47,687 bases of DNA from an uncultured Alphaproteobacteria bacterium (GCA_937924895.1 CALEYP010000090.1:1-47687); one strand, 5' to 3'. Shown: positions 24,597 to 33,869, counted from the first letter of the stretch. The notes: a model not told the origin generated them from the letters alone. A program made the numbers and translations.

Positions 24597-25973
24597 ATGT
24601 CTGACGCTCACACCTCTACCATTCCCCCTCATAAGCAAGCGCAATGGTCTCATATTTGGCATTTATCTTGGCCCATTATGATTTCAAACCTATCACAGCC
24701 ACTTGTTGGGGCCGCTGATACGGCGATGATGGGGCATCTGCCTGACCCGGCCGGCATTGGCGGCGTCGCCCTTGGCACCTTGGTAGTGCATTTTATCGTG
24801 ATGCTGTTCTCCTTCTTGCGGATGAGCACCACGGCCCTCACCTCACAAGCCTATGGGAAACGTGATGAAGCAGCGATCCTTCGTCCGTTGCAAAGAGGGT
24901 TGATGATCGGCCTGGGCGCTGGTCTTATCGCGCTGCTCGCACATGATCCCCTGATCTCATTATCGCTTATCTTTTTACCAGCCTCTGATGCCGTGGAAGG
25001 CTATATGGTTGATTATATCGCCATCCAGCTTTTTGCGCTGCCTGCCATTTTGATGAACACAGCGCTGTTAGGGTGGCTCTATGGTCTACAATCCATGCGG
25101 ATTGGGATGGTGCAGCTATTACTCGTCAATGGCCTCAACATCCTCTTGAATTTTGTCTTTGTGTTGGGATTTGATGCTGGCATTCAAGGTGTGGCCTTGG
25201 CCTCTGTGATTGCCAATTGGGTCGGACTAGTGTGTATCCTGCCCTTTGTGCACCGACACTTTGCCCGCTATTTAGCTGGGTTCTTCCGTCTGAGAGATGC
25301 GCTCACCCGAGGGGGTTGGCGGGCCTATGCGAGCTTGTCTCGAGATATCCTCATCCGAACCTTATTGCTCTATTTGGTAGAAGCTATCTTACTATCAAGT
25401 GGCGGCAAAACAGGGGATGTCGCCCTCGCTAGCCTGCAGGTCACCATGGTCATCTTTTTTATGATTGCCTATGCCCTTGATGGCTTTGCGCATGCTAGTG
25501 AGGCCCTTGTTGGTACCGCTGTCGGGCGTGATGATAAAGCCTTATTGTCACAAACGATCTGGCGTGCGACGAGCCTTGCCTTCCTCGTCAGCCTGATCAT
25601 CACCGCCTTTTTATGGATAGCCAAGCCTGTGATCTTATCGCTTCTTACCTCGCAAAGTGAGGTGATCGCCTATATGGATGGGCTGTGGTTCTATGTGCTT
25701 CTTCTGGCACCTCTCTCTGTCTTGGCGTTTCAAATGGATGGTATTTTCATTGGTGCGGCCTTAGGCCATGCCTTGCGCAATAGTATGATGATATCTTTCA
25801 CTACCTTTGTGGGCAGCTTATGGCTCTTTGGCTATTTTGGGGACGCCCCTTTGGCTTTTCCAGCCGGAGCCCTTGACGGTGTCGTGATTGCCTTTATCCT
25901 TTATTTAGCGATGCGTGGCATATCGCTTACCTGGTTCTTGCCACAGCTCTATCGCAGATTATCCACCGTCTAG
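24597..25973 (+). CDS. MATE family efflux transporter (DinF-like)
   Basis: This protein of about 458 residues has twelve predicted membrane segments in two six-helix bundles and belongs to the Na+/H+-coupled multidrug MATE exporters. Typical sequence is IWHLSWPIMISNLSQPLVGAADTAMMGHL (part: WPIMISNLSQPLVG), with the second bundle opening near ASLSRDILIRTLLLY. The ATG at 24597 starts at the conserved part but lacks a good ribosome site. A GTG at 24540 has AGAGGA close upstream and would add 19 residues, so the start is open. It diverges from the ArnT-like gene and lies 33 bases before the aminopeptidase gene, on the same strand. The substrate is unknown. Confidence 0.9.
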   Translation: MSDAHTSTIPPHKQAQWSHIWHLSWPIMISNLSQPLVGAADTAMMGHLPDPAGIGGVALGTLVVHFIVMLFSFLRMSTTALTSQAYGKRDEAAILRPLQRGLMIGLGAGLIALLAHDPLISLSLIFLPASDAVEGYMVDYIAIQLFALPAILMNTALLGWLYGLQSMRIGMVQLLLVNGLNILLNFVFVLGFDAGIQGVALASVIANWVGLVCILPFVHRHFARYLAGFFRLRDALTRGGWRAYASLSRDILIRTLLLYLVEAILLSSGGKTGDVALASLQVTMVIFFMIAYALDGFAHASEALVGTAVGRDDKALLSQTIWRATSLAFLVSLIITAFLWIAKPVILSLLTSQSEVIAYMDGLWFYVLLLAPLSVLAFQMDGIFIGAALGHALRNSMMISFTTFVGSLWLFGYFGDAPLAFPAGALDGVVIAFILYLAMRGISLTWFLPQLYRRLSTV

Positions 25974-26006
25974 ACCCCGCATGGGCATCACCATGAAAGG
26001 CTTCCT

Positions 26007-27398
26007 ATGTCAGCGCTTTTTTACACCGATACCGCCTATCAGCTTGCCACAGCAGACACTGACAGCGCCCCTACCTTATGGGTGATCTCTCACGCTAACA
26101 GCCAGAGCTGGCATGATGGCTTATCTGCCTTTCATCAACAAATCTTAGCCTCGCAAAATATCACCTTATCTGGTGGGACAGCTGGTTTGTTACTTGATGA
26201 GACAGGTCATATTGCGATGGGCTATCTGATTGTCACAGATAGTCTTATTTGGCAGGCCGCTGCGGCCGCTCATATTCTACCGGCACAGCCCTTCGCACTG
26301 GCGGCCTATGGTGATGACCTCTCAGCCGCAGATTTACAACAAATTACACTTGGTTTTGCCCTTGCCCAATATCAGGTCCCCAAAGAAGGTGTAAGCCGTG
26401 ATGTGGCGTCTCTCACCACTGGCTTTGATGATGAAATTGCCGCACTCTATGAAGGTATCAGCTTCTGCCGCGATCTCATCAATGCACCAGCCAACCAAAT
26501 GACACCAGCACAGCTTGCTGATGAAGCTGTGGCCCTTGCCCATCATTATGGCGCTAACTGTGAAGTTATCACAGGCGCGGCATGCGAAGCCCGCTTCCCC
26601 GCCCTTCACACCGTGGGTCGTGCGGCAGAAATTGGGCCGCGCCTCATTGATTTTTCGTGGGGTGACACGGGGCCAGCGATTACGCTTGTGGGAAAAGGTA
26701 TTACCTTTGATTCTGGTGGCCTTGATTTGAAGCCATCTAAGGCGATGGAAATGATGAAAAAAGATATGGGCGGCGCGGCGCATGTCTTGGGTCTCGCAGC
26801 TGTGATTATGCATAGCCAATTACCTGTTAGATTACGCGTTCTGATCGCGGCCGCTGAGAATGCTGTCTCTGAAAAAGCGATGCGCCCTATGGATGTGATT
26901 GATACAGCCGCTGGCATCAAAGTAGAGGTCGGCAATACCGATGCAGAGGGACGGCTTGTGCTCGCTGATGCGCTTGATTTAGCCATCAAGGACAAGCCTG
27001 ATTTCTTGCTTGATTTTGCCACTTTGACAGGGGCTGCGCGTGTGGCACTTGGTACTGAATGCCCAGCTTTATTCTGTAATGAGGCAGAGACGGCACAGCG
27101 TCTCATGGCATGTGGCCTTGCAACGGATGATCCGGTGTGGCAATTGCCGTTATTCGAGCCTTATGAGCGCTTCCTAGATGCCGGTCATATGGCCTTATCA
27201 AGCACCGGACAATCAGGATATGGCGGCGCCATTACCGCAGCTTTATTCTTACGACGCTTTACCGGCAAAGAGGTGAATTGGGCGCATATTGATGTGATGG
27301 CATGGAATCTTTCCAGCCGCCCGGGACGCCCGCGTGGCGGCGAGGCTATGGGATTGCGTGCCTGCTACAGCTATATCAAAGAGCTAGCCGCTGGCTAA
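26007..27398 (+). CDS. Leucyl aminopeptidase family protein (M17)
   Basis: This 463-residue cytosolic di-metal peptidase removes N-terminal residues from peptides. All active-site motifs are intact: VGKGITFDSGGLDLKPS, MKKDMGGAAHV and NTDAEGRLVLADAL with the catalytic arginine, plus LTGAARVALG. The upstream RDLINAPANQMTP is also typical. The N-terminal domain (about 1-150) is shorter and more divergent than in PepA, closer to the PepB-like or short M17 branch found in Alphaproteobacteria. The ATG at 26007 has a GAAAGG ribosome site. The gene follows the MATE transporter and its stop overlaps convergent ghrA by four bases. Confidence 0.93.
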   Translation: MSALFYTDTAYQLATADTDSAPTLWVISHANSQSWHDGLSAFHQQILASQNITLSGGTAGLLLDETGHIAMGYLIVTDSLIWQAAAAAHILPAQPFALAAYGDDLSAADLQQITLGFALAQYQVPKEGVSRDVASLTTGFDDEIAALYEGISFCRDLINAPANQMTPAQLADEAVALAHHYGANCEVITGAACEARFPALHTVGRAAEIGPRLIDFSWGDTGPAITLVGKGITFDSGGLDLKPSKAMEMMKKDMGGAAHVLGLAAVIMHSQLPVRLRVLIAAAENAVSEKAMRPMDVIDTAAGIKVEVGNTDAEGRLVLADALDLAIKDKPDFLLDFATLTGAARVALGTECPALFCNEAETAQRLMACGLATDDPVWQLPLFEPYERFLDAGHMALSSTGQSGYGGAITAALFLRRFTGKEVNWAHIDVMAWNLSSRPGRPRGGEAMGLRACYSYIKELAAG

Positions 27399-28354
27399 TA
27401 GCCCTTTTGCCTATCAACGATATTCTGTGCAGGCTGACCTGTGGCAAAAGCATAGATCGCGTTTGCCACTTGTTGGGCGGCCGTATTCGGGTTGGTCTGT
27501 GCTGCGACATGCGGCCAGATATCAATATGGGGGTTTTCCCAGAAAGGATGTGAGGGTGGCAATGGCTCATCGACAAATACATCAAGACACGCCCCTGCTA
27601 AATGACCGGCGCTAATGGCCTGCTGCAAATCCTCTTCCACCACATGCGCCCCACGCCCCGCATTGATAAAATAGGCGCCAACTTTCATTTTTGAAAAGCT
27701 GCTTTGATTGAAGCACCCTCTTGTCTCATCGGTGAGCGGCATGACACAGATGTGAATATCCATCTCTGCTAACATCTGATCAAAACCATCTGACCCATGG
27801 TAATAGCGCATAGCCTTATCACTGCGCGGCGCTGAGACATAACCTGTCACATCAAAATGCAAGGCTTGCAATTGACGCGCCACCTCAGCCCCAATTGCCC
27901 CAACACCATAAAGGCCAATTTTGACCGTTTGGGCCTCACGTTGGGGTAGTGGCCGGAATTCCCGTCTCGCACGCAACGCCCGATAATCACCGGCTTTGCG
28001 AATATGAGATAAGACAGCCAATGACACCCAATGGCCAAGCGCCACAGACATATCAGGATCAACTAACCGCACCAAAGGCACGTGTGGTGGCAAGCTCGGA
28101 TCGGCCAAAACATGATCAACCCCTTGGCCAAGCGAAATGATCCCCTTCAAATGAGGCAGAGATGCCAGCACACCATGTGGTGGTTTCCAAACTGTTACAG
28201 CAATGGCGTCTTGTGCTTGCTCAGATTGAAGAGGTACTAATTTTAATTGCGGTAAATAAGGTTGCAAACGCGCTTGCCACGCTTCACGGCGAGAGGCTTC
28301 TGCCGCATCATCATAATAGCCAACAATGAGTGTCTCTTCTGTTAGCACACTCAT
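27395..28354 (-). CDS. ghrA: Glyoxylate/hydroxypyruvate reductase A-like 2-hydroxyacid dehydrogenase
   Basis: This 319-residue NAD(P)-dependent enzyme reduces glyoxylate or hydroxypyruvate. GhrA hallmarks are the N-terminal WQARLQPYLPQL, the substrate segment LKGIISLGQGVDHVL, the Rossmann motif GLYGVGAIGAEVARQL, the catalytic arginine and glutamate region INAGRGAHVVEEDL with LDVFVDEPLP, and the acidic-base histidine in IWPHVAAQTNP. It overlaps the upstream histidinol-phosphatase-type gene by four bases, so both are probably one operon with the cytochrome gene. The exact substrate range is not readable from the sequence. Other 2-hydroxyacids are possible. Confidence 0.87.
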   Translation of the reverse strand: MSVLTEETLIVGYYDDAAEASRREAWQARLQPYLPQLKLVPLQSEQAQDAIAVTVWKPPHGVLASLPHLKGIISLGQGVDHVLADPSLPPHVPLVRLVDPDMSVALGHWVSLAVLSHIRKAGDYRALRARREFRPLPQREAQTVKIGLYGVGAIGAEVARQLQALHFDVTGYVSAPRSDKAMRYYHGSDGFDQMLAEMDIHICVMPLTDETRGCFNQSSFSKMKVGAYFINAGRGAHVVEEDLQQAISAGHLAGACLDVFVDEPLPPSHPFWENPHIDIWPHVAAQTNPNTAAQQVANAIYAFATGQPAQNIVDRQKGY

Positions 28355-29148
28355 GAGGTCATCGCCTCCAAAGCCTGCTGGTGAAGCGCTTCATTCGCTG
28401 CTGCGATTAACGAGCCTGTTTGCCCTAATGTGACGGGCTTGCCTTGCCAATCAGTGACGATACCACCCGCTTCTTCAATCACTGGCACCAGCGCCATTAT
28501 ATCATGGCTGGCTAATTGATGCTCAATCACAAGGTCAATATGACCAGCCGCTAGCAGCGCATAATTATAACAATCACCGCCCCAGCTCGCTGTGAGGCAA
28601 CGCGCGGCAAGGGCCTGAAATCTGGACAGTGCCTCATCTGATAATGCTTCTGGCGCAGTTGACGCCAGTCTGACATTAGCAAGGTCTCTATGGGCAGAGG
28701 TATGGATAGCTACGCCATTACAGGTTGCGCCTTGCCCCTTCACCCCAATATAGATCTCATCCATCATCGGCATATCAATCACACCAGCAATTGGCACATG
28801 ATGGTCCACAAGCGCGATTAATGTTCCAAAAGTAGGTTTGCCGCAAATGAACGCGCGCGTCCCATCAATCGGGTCAATCACCCAATCACAAAGGCCAGAG
28901 GCCACACCGCCTTCTTCCTCGCCGACAATTTGATGGTCAGGATAATCTTGCGCAATCAGGGCCCGAATGGCGGCTTCTGCCTCTTTATCCGCCCTTGTCA
29001 CAGGACTAGCATCTGCCTTGCCTTCGATGGTGATATTCTGGCGGAAATATTTTGCAATCACAGGGCGTGAGGCAAAACAAAAGCTGGCAAGAGACCCTGC
29101 CAGCTTGGTAATATCATATGAAGATTGCGCGGCATTCATGCCAGTCAC
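28351..29148 (-). CDS. hisN: Histidinol-phosphatase of the inositol monophosphatase family
   Basis: This 265-residue Mg-dependent phosphatase resembles HisN, which removes phosphate from L-histidinol phosphate in histidine synthesis in Actinobacteria and Alphaproteobacteria. Metal-site motifs are IVGEEEGG and WVIDPIDGTRAFICG with the paired aspartates, plus SHDIMALVPVIEEAGG at the C-terminal side. The segment WGGDCYNYALLAAGHIDLVIE is a HisN-type variant of the family (part shown: GGDCYNYALLAAG). An inositol or other sugar phosphatase cannot be excluded, but the DPIDGTRAF form favours HisN. It overlaps ghrA by four bases and starts nine bases after the cytochrome gene stop. Confidence 0.82.
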   Translation of the reverse strand: MTGMNAAQSSYDITKLAGSLASFCFASRPVIAKYFRQNITIEGKADASPVTRADKEAEAAIRALIAQDYPDHQIVGEEEGGVASGLCDWVIDPIDGTRAFICGKPTFGTLIALVDHHVPIAGVIDMPMMDEIYIGVKGQGATCNGVAIHTSAHRDLANVRLASTAPEALSDEALSRFQALAARCLTASWGGDCYNYALLAAGHIDLVIEHQLASHDIMALVPVIEEAGGIVTDWQGKPVTLGQTGSLIAAANEALHQQALEAMTS

Positions 29149-29157
29149 ATCCTCGTC

Positions 29158-29739
29158 TTACTGCGCCTCAGATGCGATCTCAGCATCTGTTGGCAGCGCA
29201 GCTGGTGCGCCTGAGAGGCTACGCAGATAGGCAATCATATTAGCTCTATCTTGTGGCTTCTTCAGACCAGCAAAATTCATCTTTGTGCCAGAAATATAGG
29301 CTTTTGGCTTATATAAGAACTGGTTCAGCGCATCATAATCCCATCCGCCGCCAAATTCAGCCAACGCTGTTGAATAGCCAAAGCCAGCAACCGCGCCCTT
29401 ATCAGCATTTACAATATTATATAGCGCAGGGCCTACCTTATTGGCGCCACCTTCGTCAAAAACGTGGCAGGCGGTGCATTTCTTCGCCAATTTCATGCCT
29501 GCTGCGACATCGGCCTCAGCCAGCAACGCCAAAATCGGCTCTGGGCCAGCTGGTGCAGCAGCTGCAGCTGTTGATGCTACTTCTGTGACCTCAATCGGGT
29601 AGGCATGGCCCTTGGCTTCATCATGACCATGGCCATGATGAGATGGCACAAGCACTTCGCCCAATTTCACGCCAGCCATCATCAAAAGCGCTGCTAGCAA
29701 TACACCTGCAAAAATCTTATTAAATTTGAGTTCATCCAT
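29158..29739 (-). CDS. Membrane-anchored c-type cytochrome (CycM/c552-like)
   Basis: I use the ATG at 29739, with AGGGGA upstream, instead of an upstream alternative that would add 15 residues. The 193-residue protein has a short cytoplasmic start, one membrane segment (residues about 8-27), a His/Gly-rich and Ala-rich linker, then a class I cytochrome c domain in the periplasm. The haem-binding CTACH motif and the distal methionine in GTKMNFAGL are clear, and DRANMIAYLRSLS is the C-terminal helix. Close relatives in Alphaproteobacteria carry electrons from the bc1 complex to terminal oxidases. It precedes hisN-like and ghrA genes and diverges from kdsB. The exact partner oxidase is not indicated here. 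Confidence 0.92.
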   Translation of the reverse strand: MDELKFNKIFAGVLLAALLMMAGVKLGEVLVPSHHGHGHDEAKGHAYPIEVTEVASTAAAAAPAGPEPILALLAEADVAAGMKLAKKCTACHVFDEGGANKVGPALYNIVNADKGAVAGFGYSTALAEFGGGWDYDALNQFLYKPKAYISGTKMNFAGLKKPQDRANMIAYLRSLSGAPAALPTDAEIASEAQ

Positions 29740-29902
29740 TGTGATGTTCCCCTTAGTCCCTATCCGTAGCTGCGTCTGCAGCAAAAGTGGTGAAACAATT
29801 TCCCGCTTTTCTATATCTGATGCGCCTCATTTTCTCAAGTCATCTAGTGCGGATATATCATTTTCTTTTGCACGCTTTCTCGTTTTGTGGAACTAATGGC
29901 GC

Positions 29903-30664
29903 ATGATGAGCAGTGATACGATGATTATTTTAATACCAGCGCGCATGGCCGCTAGCCGCCTACCTGGCAAACCCTTGGCTGATATTGCTGGCAAGCCTTT
30001 GATAGAACATGTGTGGAATCAAGCGGTTAGCGCTGATATCGCCCCTGTCTTTGTGGCAACTGATCACACCGATATCTATGATCACATCCTATCAATTGGG
30101 GGACAGGCTGTGATGACTGATGAAGGGCATCCCTCAGGCTCTGATCGGATCTTTGAGGCACTTTGTCACATCGATGCTGACGGCCGCTATCAACAAATTA
30201 TCAATCTGCAGGGTGATCTGCCGACCATTACACCGGCCGCCATTTCAGCGCTCGCGCATCTCATCAAAGATGAAAGCTGCGATCTGGCGACTTTGGTGGC
30301 GCCAGCAACAGCTGATGAGGTGGCAAAGTCGCAAGTCGTAAAAGCTGTTATGAGTTGGGATGATGATGAGGCGTTAACCGGACGGGCCCATTATTTTAGC
30401 CGGGCTGGCGTGCCCCATGGGGCGGATTCTTACTGGCATCATATTGGCCTTTATGGCTGGCAAAGAGAGGCGCTAGCCCGATTTGTCTCATTGCCGCCTT
30501 CGCCTTTGGAGCAAGCTGAAAAATTGGAACAATTACGCGCGTTGGAGGCTGGCATGGTGATCCGTGCAGCGCGGCTTGACGAGGCGCCGGGCGGTGTCGA
30601 TACGCCAGAAGATTTAGATGCGATTCGACAAATCATAGCCGCATCTGATAACAGTCAGTCATAA
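29903..30664 (+). CDS. kdsB: 3-deoxy-manno-octulosonate cytidylyltransferase (CMP-Kdo synthetase)
   Basis: This 253-residue cytosolic enzyme activates Kdo with CTP for the LPS inner core. Family motifs are IILIPARMAASRLPGKPLADI near the N-terminus (part: PARMAASRLPGKPL), GSDRIFEAL, INLQGDLPTI, YFSRAGVPHG and HIGLYGWQREAL, and the C-terminal LEQLRALEAGM. An ATG directly follows the chosen start and another lies six codons in. The N-terminal six residues are uncertain. Its presence implies a Gram-negative envelope with Kdo. It lies 29 bases before pheA on the same strand. Confidence 0.95.
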   Translation: MMSSDTMIILIPARMAASRLPGKPLADIAGKPLIEHVWNQAVSADIAPVFVATDHTDIYDHILSIGGQAVMTDEGHPSGSDRIFEALCHIDADGRYQQIINLQGDLPTITPAAISALAHLIKDESCDLATLVAPATADEVAKSQVVKAVMSWDDDEALTGRAHYFSRAGVPHGADSYWHHIGLYGWQREALARFVSLPPSPLEQAEKLEQLRALEAGMVIRAARLDEAPGGVDTPEDLDAIRQIIAASDNSQS

Positions 30665-30693
30665 TCGGCTCATCAGATAGGGGAAGCGAGTAG

Positions 30694-31572
30694 ATGATAG
30701 ATATGCCGCGCCACACATCAAAAGTCGCGTTCCAAGGTGTTTTGGGCGCCTATTCTCACATGTCATGCCAAGCAGCCATGCCTGATTTTGATGTCATGCC
30801 CTGCGAGAGCTTCTCTGAGATGATGCGTGCTGTTTCTGAAGGTCGGGCTGATTATGCCATGGTGCCCGTCGAAAATTCAACGGCAGGACGCGTGGCTGAT
30901 ATCCATCACCTGTTACCGCATTCTGGCCTGCAAATCGTTGCTGAGCATTTTCAGCCTGTGAATCATCAATTATTGGGGATCAAAGGAGCCGCCTTAGACG
31001 CCATTACCGAGGTTCATAGCCATGAGCAAGGGTTGGCACAATGCCGCAACCGCCTTGAATCATTGAACATCAAGCCTGTGATCCATGCTGATACGGCTGG
31101 CAGCGCCAAAGATGTGGCAGCTTGGGGCAAGCCTCATATTGGTGCCATTGCCTCTGCCTTAGCCGCTGATATTTATGGACTCGATATTCTGCAAGCCAAT
31201 ATCGAAGATAAAGATGCCAATACCACACGGTTTTTGATCATGTGCCCTGAGCGTCCTATTGCACCCGCGCAACCTAACACGCATTACATGACGACCATGG
31301 TTTTCCGCGTCAGATCGGTACCAGCGGTGTTGTATAAATCGCTCGGCGGATTCGCAACGAACGGGATTAATCTCACAAAAATTGAGAGCTATATGGTTGG
31401 AGACGGCTTATCAGCGGCGCAATTTTATATTGATTGTGAGGGCCATGTTGAAGATACATCCATGAAGCTTGCCCTCGAAGAATTAGCTTTTTACTGCGAA
31501 GGCGGCGGCATCCAAATCATGGGGTCATACCCGTCTGCGCCTTTCCGCCTACAGAAAAACGGTAAGGCCTAA
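30694..31572 (+). CDS. pheA: Prephenate dehydratase (monofunctional, with ACT domain)
   Basis: This 292-residue enzyme converts prephenate to phenylpyruvate in phenylalanine synthesis. The catalytic domain (about 8-190) includes FQGVLGAYSH, VPVENSTAGRV and NTTRFLIM, the last containing the Thr-Arg-Phe signature. The C-terminal ACT domain (about 205-285) has LYKSLGGFATNGINLTKIESYMV; part of it (NLTKIESYMV) corresponds to the Phe-binding ESRP segment, here with changed residues, so feedback sensitivity may differ. There is no chorismate mutase domain. The GGGGAA ribosome site is good. The SRP RNA gene and dnaX follow, a conserved alphaproteobacterial order. Confidence 0.94.
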   Translation: MIDMPRHTSKVAFQGVLGAYSHMSCQAAMPDFDVMPCESFSEMMRAVSEGRADYAMVPVENSTAGRVADIHHLLPHSGLQIVAEHFQPVNHQLLGIKGAALDAITEVHSHEQGLAQCRNRLESLNIKPVIHADTAGSAKDVAAWGKPHIGAIASALAADIYGLDILQANIEDKDANTTRFLIMCPERPIAPAQPNTHYMTTMVFRVRSVPAVLYKSLGGFATNGINLTKIESYMVGDGLSAAQFYIDCEGHVEDTSMKLALEELAFYCEGGGIQIMGSYPSAPFRLQKNGKA

Positions 31573-31599
31573 CGCGGCATTATCACCCTATCAAAAGAC

Positions 31600-31628
31600 T
31601 TGTTTTACTAGCCACAATAGCCCATATT
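31600..31628 (+). promoter_or_regulatory. ffs: Candidate promoter for the SRP RNA
   Basis: TTGTTT (31600-31605) and CATATT (31623-31628) are separated by 17 bases, and the RNA's first paired stem begins a few bases later. This is the expected arrangement for a sigma-70-type promoter, but each hexamer matches consensus at only four positions. Confidence 0.4.
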
Positions 31629-31630
31629 AC

Positions 31631-31730
31631 GAGGCGGAAGGCTGGATAGACGTTTGTCCTGTTTACCAGGTCAGGTCCGAAAGGAAGCAGCCACAGCAGA
31701 TTTTTAACGGGTTGTTCAGTCTTCCACCTC
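31631..31730 (+). ncRNA. ffs: Signal recognition particle RNA (4.5S/ small SRP RNA)
   Basis: The universally conserved SRP domain IV is present: CAGGTCAGGTCCGAAAGGA is followed by AGCAGCC, with a GAAA tetraloop (E. coli has GGAA) and the asymmetric internal loop that binds Ffh M domain. The ends pair over about 16 positions: GAGGCGGAAGGCTGGA at the 5' side matches the complement of TTCAGTCTTCCACCTC at the 3' side, with two G-U pairs and one mismatch. It is about 100 nucleotides with no Alu domain, as in most Gram-negative bacteria. The position between pheA and dnaX is the usual alphaproteobacterial one. Ends are approximate by a few bases. Confidence 0.92.
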
Positions 31731-31796
31731 TGTCTCATCGCATCACTTGGCTGTGATGAGGATAGAAATGTCGCAAGATTAATCGCGGATGCCATC

Positions 31797-33515
31797 ATGT
31801 CTGACCAAAGTCCATCTGCCTATCGTGTTCTTGCCCGTAAATATCGCCCTGATAATTTTACAGGATTGATTGGCCAAGATGCGCTTGTGCGCACCCTACA
31901 AAATGCAATTACCCATGGTCGCCTTGCCCATGCCTTTGTGCTAACAGGGGTGAGAGGCGTTGGTAAGACGTCAACAGCGCGTATCTTGGCCCGTGGCCTC
32001 AATTGTATCGGTCAAGATGGTACGGGCGGCCCGACCCTCAACCCATGTGGGACATGTGAGCCGTGCCAAGCCATTGCCGGTGGACGTCATGTCGATGTTC
32101 TAGAAATGGATGCCGCCAGCAATACAGGTGTAGATGATGTCAGAGACATCATTGAAGGGGCCGCTTATCGCCCCGTCTCAGCGCGCTTCAAAATATACAT
32201 CATCGATGAGGTCCATATGTTGTCAAAGAGTGCGTTTAACGCACTTCTCAAGACATTGGAAGAACCGCCAGAGGCGGTAAAATTCATCTTTGCGACGACT
32301 GAGATTCGCAAAGTGCCCGTTACCATTCTATCACGCTGTCAGCGTTTTGATTTGCGCCGTGTCTCTGTAGAGACGCTCGCCGCACATTTGAGCACCATCA
32401 CCGAGGCAGAAGCCATCTCAGCGGAGCCAGAGGCACTTCATATGATAGCACGAGCCGCAGAAGGCTCAGTTCGCGATTCATTATCATTGCTTGATCAAGC
32501 CGCTGCGATGAATGCCGATGCGATCAGCGCCGAAACTGTGGCACAGATGCTTGGTCATGCTGGTGACCAAGATGTGGGAGATATTCTGCAATCTGCCCTA
32601 GGTGGGGATGTTGCCGCCGCCTTGGCCGCTTTTACCAGAGCTGATAATCGCGGGGCTGATGCCGAGACAATTATTAGCGACCTTCTTGATCTGACCCATT
32701 TTGCCTCATTGGATGCGGCAGGCTCTGCGATGGCAGATTTGCCTGAATCAACGGCCTTACTGACCGCCTCTCTTGCCAAGCTAGGCATTGCGAAACTTGG
32801 CCGTGCTTGGCAGATTTTGTTAAAAGGTCATCAAGAGGTCAAGCATGCCCCGAATGGACGCGCTGCGGCACAGATGTTGATCATTCGCCTGGCCCATGCG
32901 GCGCCTATGCCAACACCAGCCGAGATTATTGCCAAATTGCCAACCGCGCCAGCGGGAGCATCTAGCCCTGCTGCACCGGCACAGACAGCGCCATCGCAAC
33001 CATCCGCGCCTCAAGGTGAGGCAGCCCCACCAATGCCGCCAGCCCCCTCTTCAGGGCCGCACGCGCAATTAGCCGCTGACCCAGCGCCACAGCCAGAGCC
33101 GGTGACACCGCAGCTTCACAGCCTACAGCAGGCTGTCTCATTATGTGAAGATGATGGGCAATTTGTGCTAGCGGCGCATATTCGCTCTTATGTGCAAGTC
33201 ATTAGTCTGACTGATAGCCACCTTGAGATTAGCCTTGCAGATGGCGCACCAGAAGATTTGCCCGCTAAAATGGCTAAATTCTTATCCCACTATCTGGAAC
33301 ATGCATTCTTAGTCTCACTAGGGCAGGGACCTGCCGAGAAGACCTTGAAAGAGCAAGAGGAAGAGGCCGCTCAAACAGCACGGCAAGAAGCGGCAAAAGA
33401 CCCGCTTGTTGCAGAAATTATCGGCCAGTTTGAGGGGGCAGAAGTGACAAATATCGTGCCGCTAACAGAACTCCAGACCGATATGTCAGACGACACAGAC
33501 CAATCAGAGAAATAA
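31797..33515 (+). CDS. dnaX: DNA polymerase III tau/gamma subunit
   Basis: This 572-residue clamp-loader ATPase organises the replicative polymerase. The AAA+ domain has Walker A GVRGVGKT (51-58), a zinc module with C70, C84, C87 and C90, the IIDEVHMLS Walker B, and the sensor segment ILSRCQRFDLRR. A Pro/Ala-rich linker (about 380-440) precedes a C-terminal tau domain. I saw no clear frameshift slippery sequence of the E. coli type, so a separate gamma form is not indicated. The order ffs-dnaX-ebfC-recR is highly conserved. The stop is followed nine bases later by ebfC. Confidence 0.95.
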   Translation: MSDQSPSAYRVLARKYRPDNFTGLIGQDALVRTLQNAITHGRLAHAFVLTGVRGVGKTSTARILARGLNCIGQDGTGGPTLNPCGTCEPCQAIAGGRHVDVLEMDAASNTGVDDVRDIIEGAAYRPVSARFKIYIIDEVHMLSKSAFNALLKTLEEPPEAVKFIFATTEIRKVPVTILSRCQRFDLRRVSVETLAAHLSTITEAEAISAEPEALHMIARAAEGSVRDSLSLLDQAAAMNADAISAETVAQMLGHAGDQDVGDILQSALGGDVAAALAAFTRADNRGADAETIISDLLDLTHFASLDAAGSAMADLPESTALLTASLAKLGIAKLGRAWQILLKGHQEVKHAPNGRAAAQMLIIRLAHAAPMPTPAEIIAKLPTAPAGASSPAAPAQTAPSQPSAPQGEAAPPMPPAPSSGPHAQLAADPAPQPEPVTPQLHSLQQAVSLCEDDGQFVLAAHIRSYVQVISLTDSHLEISLADGAPEDLPAKMAKFLSHYLEHAFLVSLGQGPAEKTLKEQEEEAAQTARQEAAKDPLVAEIIGQFEGAEVTNIVPLTELQTDMSDDTDQSEK

Positions 33516-33524
33516 GAGGGATAG

Positions 33525-33848
33525 ATGCGAAATCTGGCGTCCATGATGCAAAAAGTGCAAGGCATTCAAGGCAAGATGCAAGAGCTGCAAGCTGAATTAG
33601 AGGCGATGATCTTTAGTGCGAATGCGGGCTCTGGCAAAGTGACAGCAAGCGTGAATGGGCGCAAAGAGCTGGTTGAGCTGACGATCGCACCTGATTTGAT
33701 GCAACCAGAAGATGCTGACCTTGTTGCAGACCTAGTTAAAGTAGCTGTTAAACAAGCCTATCAAATGGCAGAGACTGAGCAGGCCAGACGAATGGAAGAG
33801 CTGACAGGTGGGTTGCCGTTGCCGCCTGGCTTTAAGATGCCCTTTTAG
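33525..33848 (+). CDS. ebfC: YbaB/EbfC nucleoid-associated protein
   Basis: This 107-residue protein belongs to the YbaB/EbfC family, small dimeric DNA-binding proteins found beside recR. It has the expected N-terminal helical Met/Gln-rich segment (MMQKVQGIQGKMQELQAEL), the beta-hairpin VNGRKELVELTIAPDLM, and the C-terminal GLPLPPGFKMPF. The gene follows dnaX by nine bases, with GAGGGATAG as ribosome site, and lies 21 bases before recR, so the three are likely one operon. The precise function in this organism is unknown, beyond a link with DNA metabolism. Confidence 0.93.
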   Translation: MRNLASMMQKVQGIQGKMQELQAELEAMIFSANAGSGKVTASVNGRKELVELTIAPDLMQPEDADLVADLVKVAVKQAYQMAETEQARRMEELTGGLPLPPGFKMPF

Positions 33849-33869
33849 CAATGAGCCATCATAGTAATT

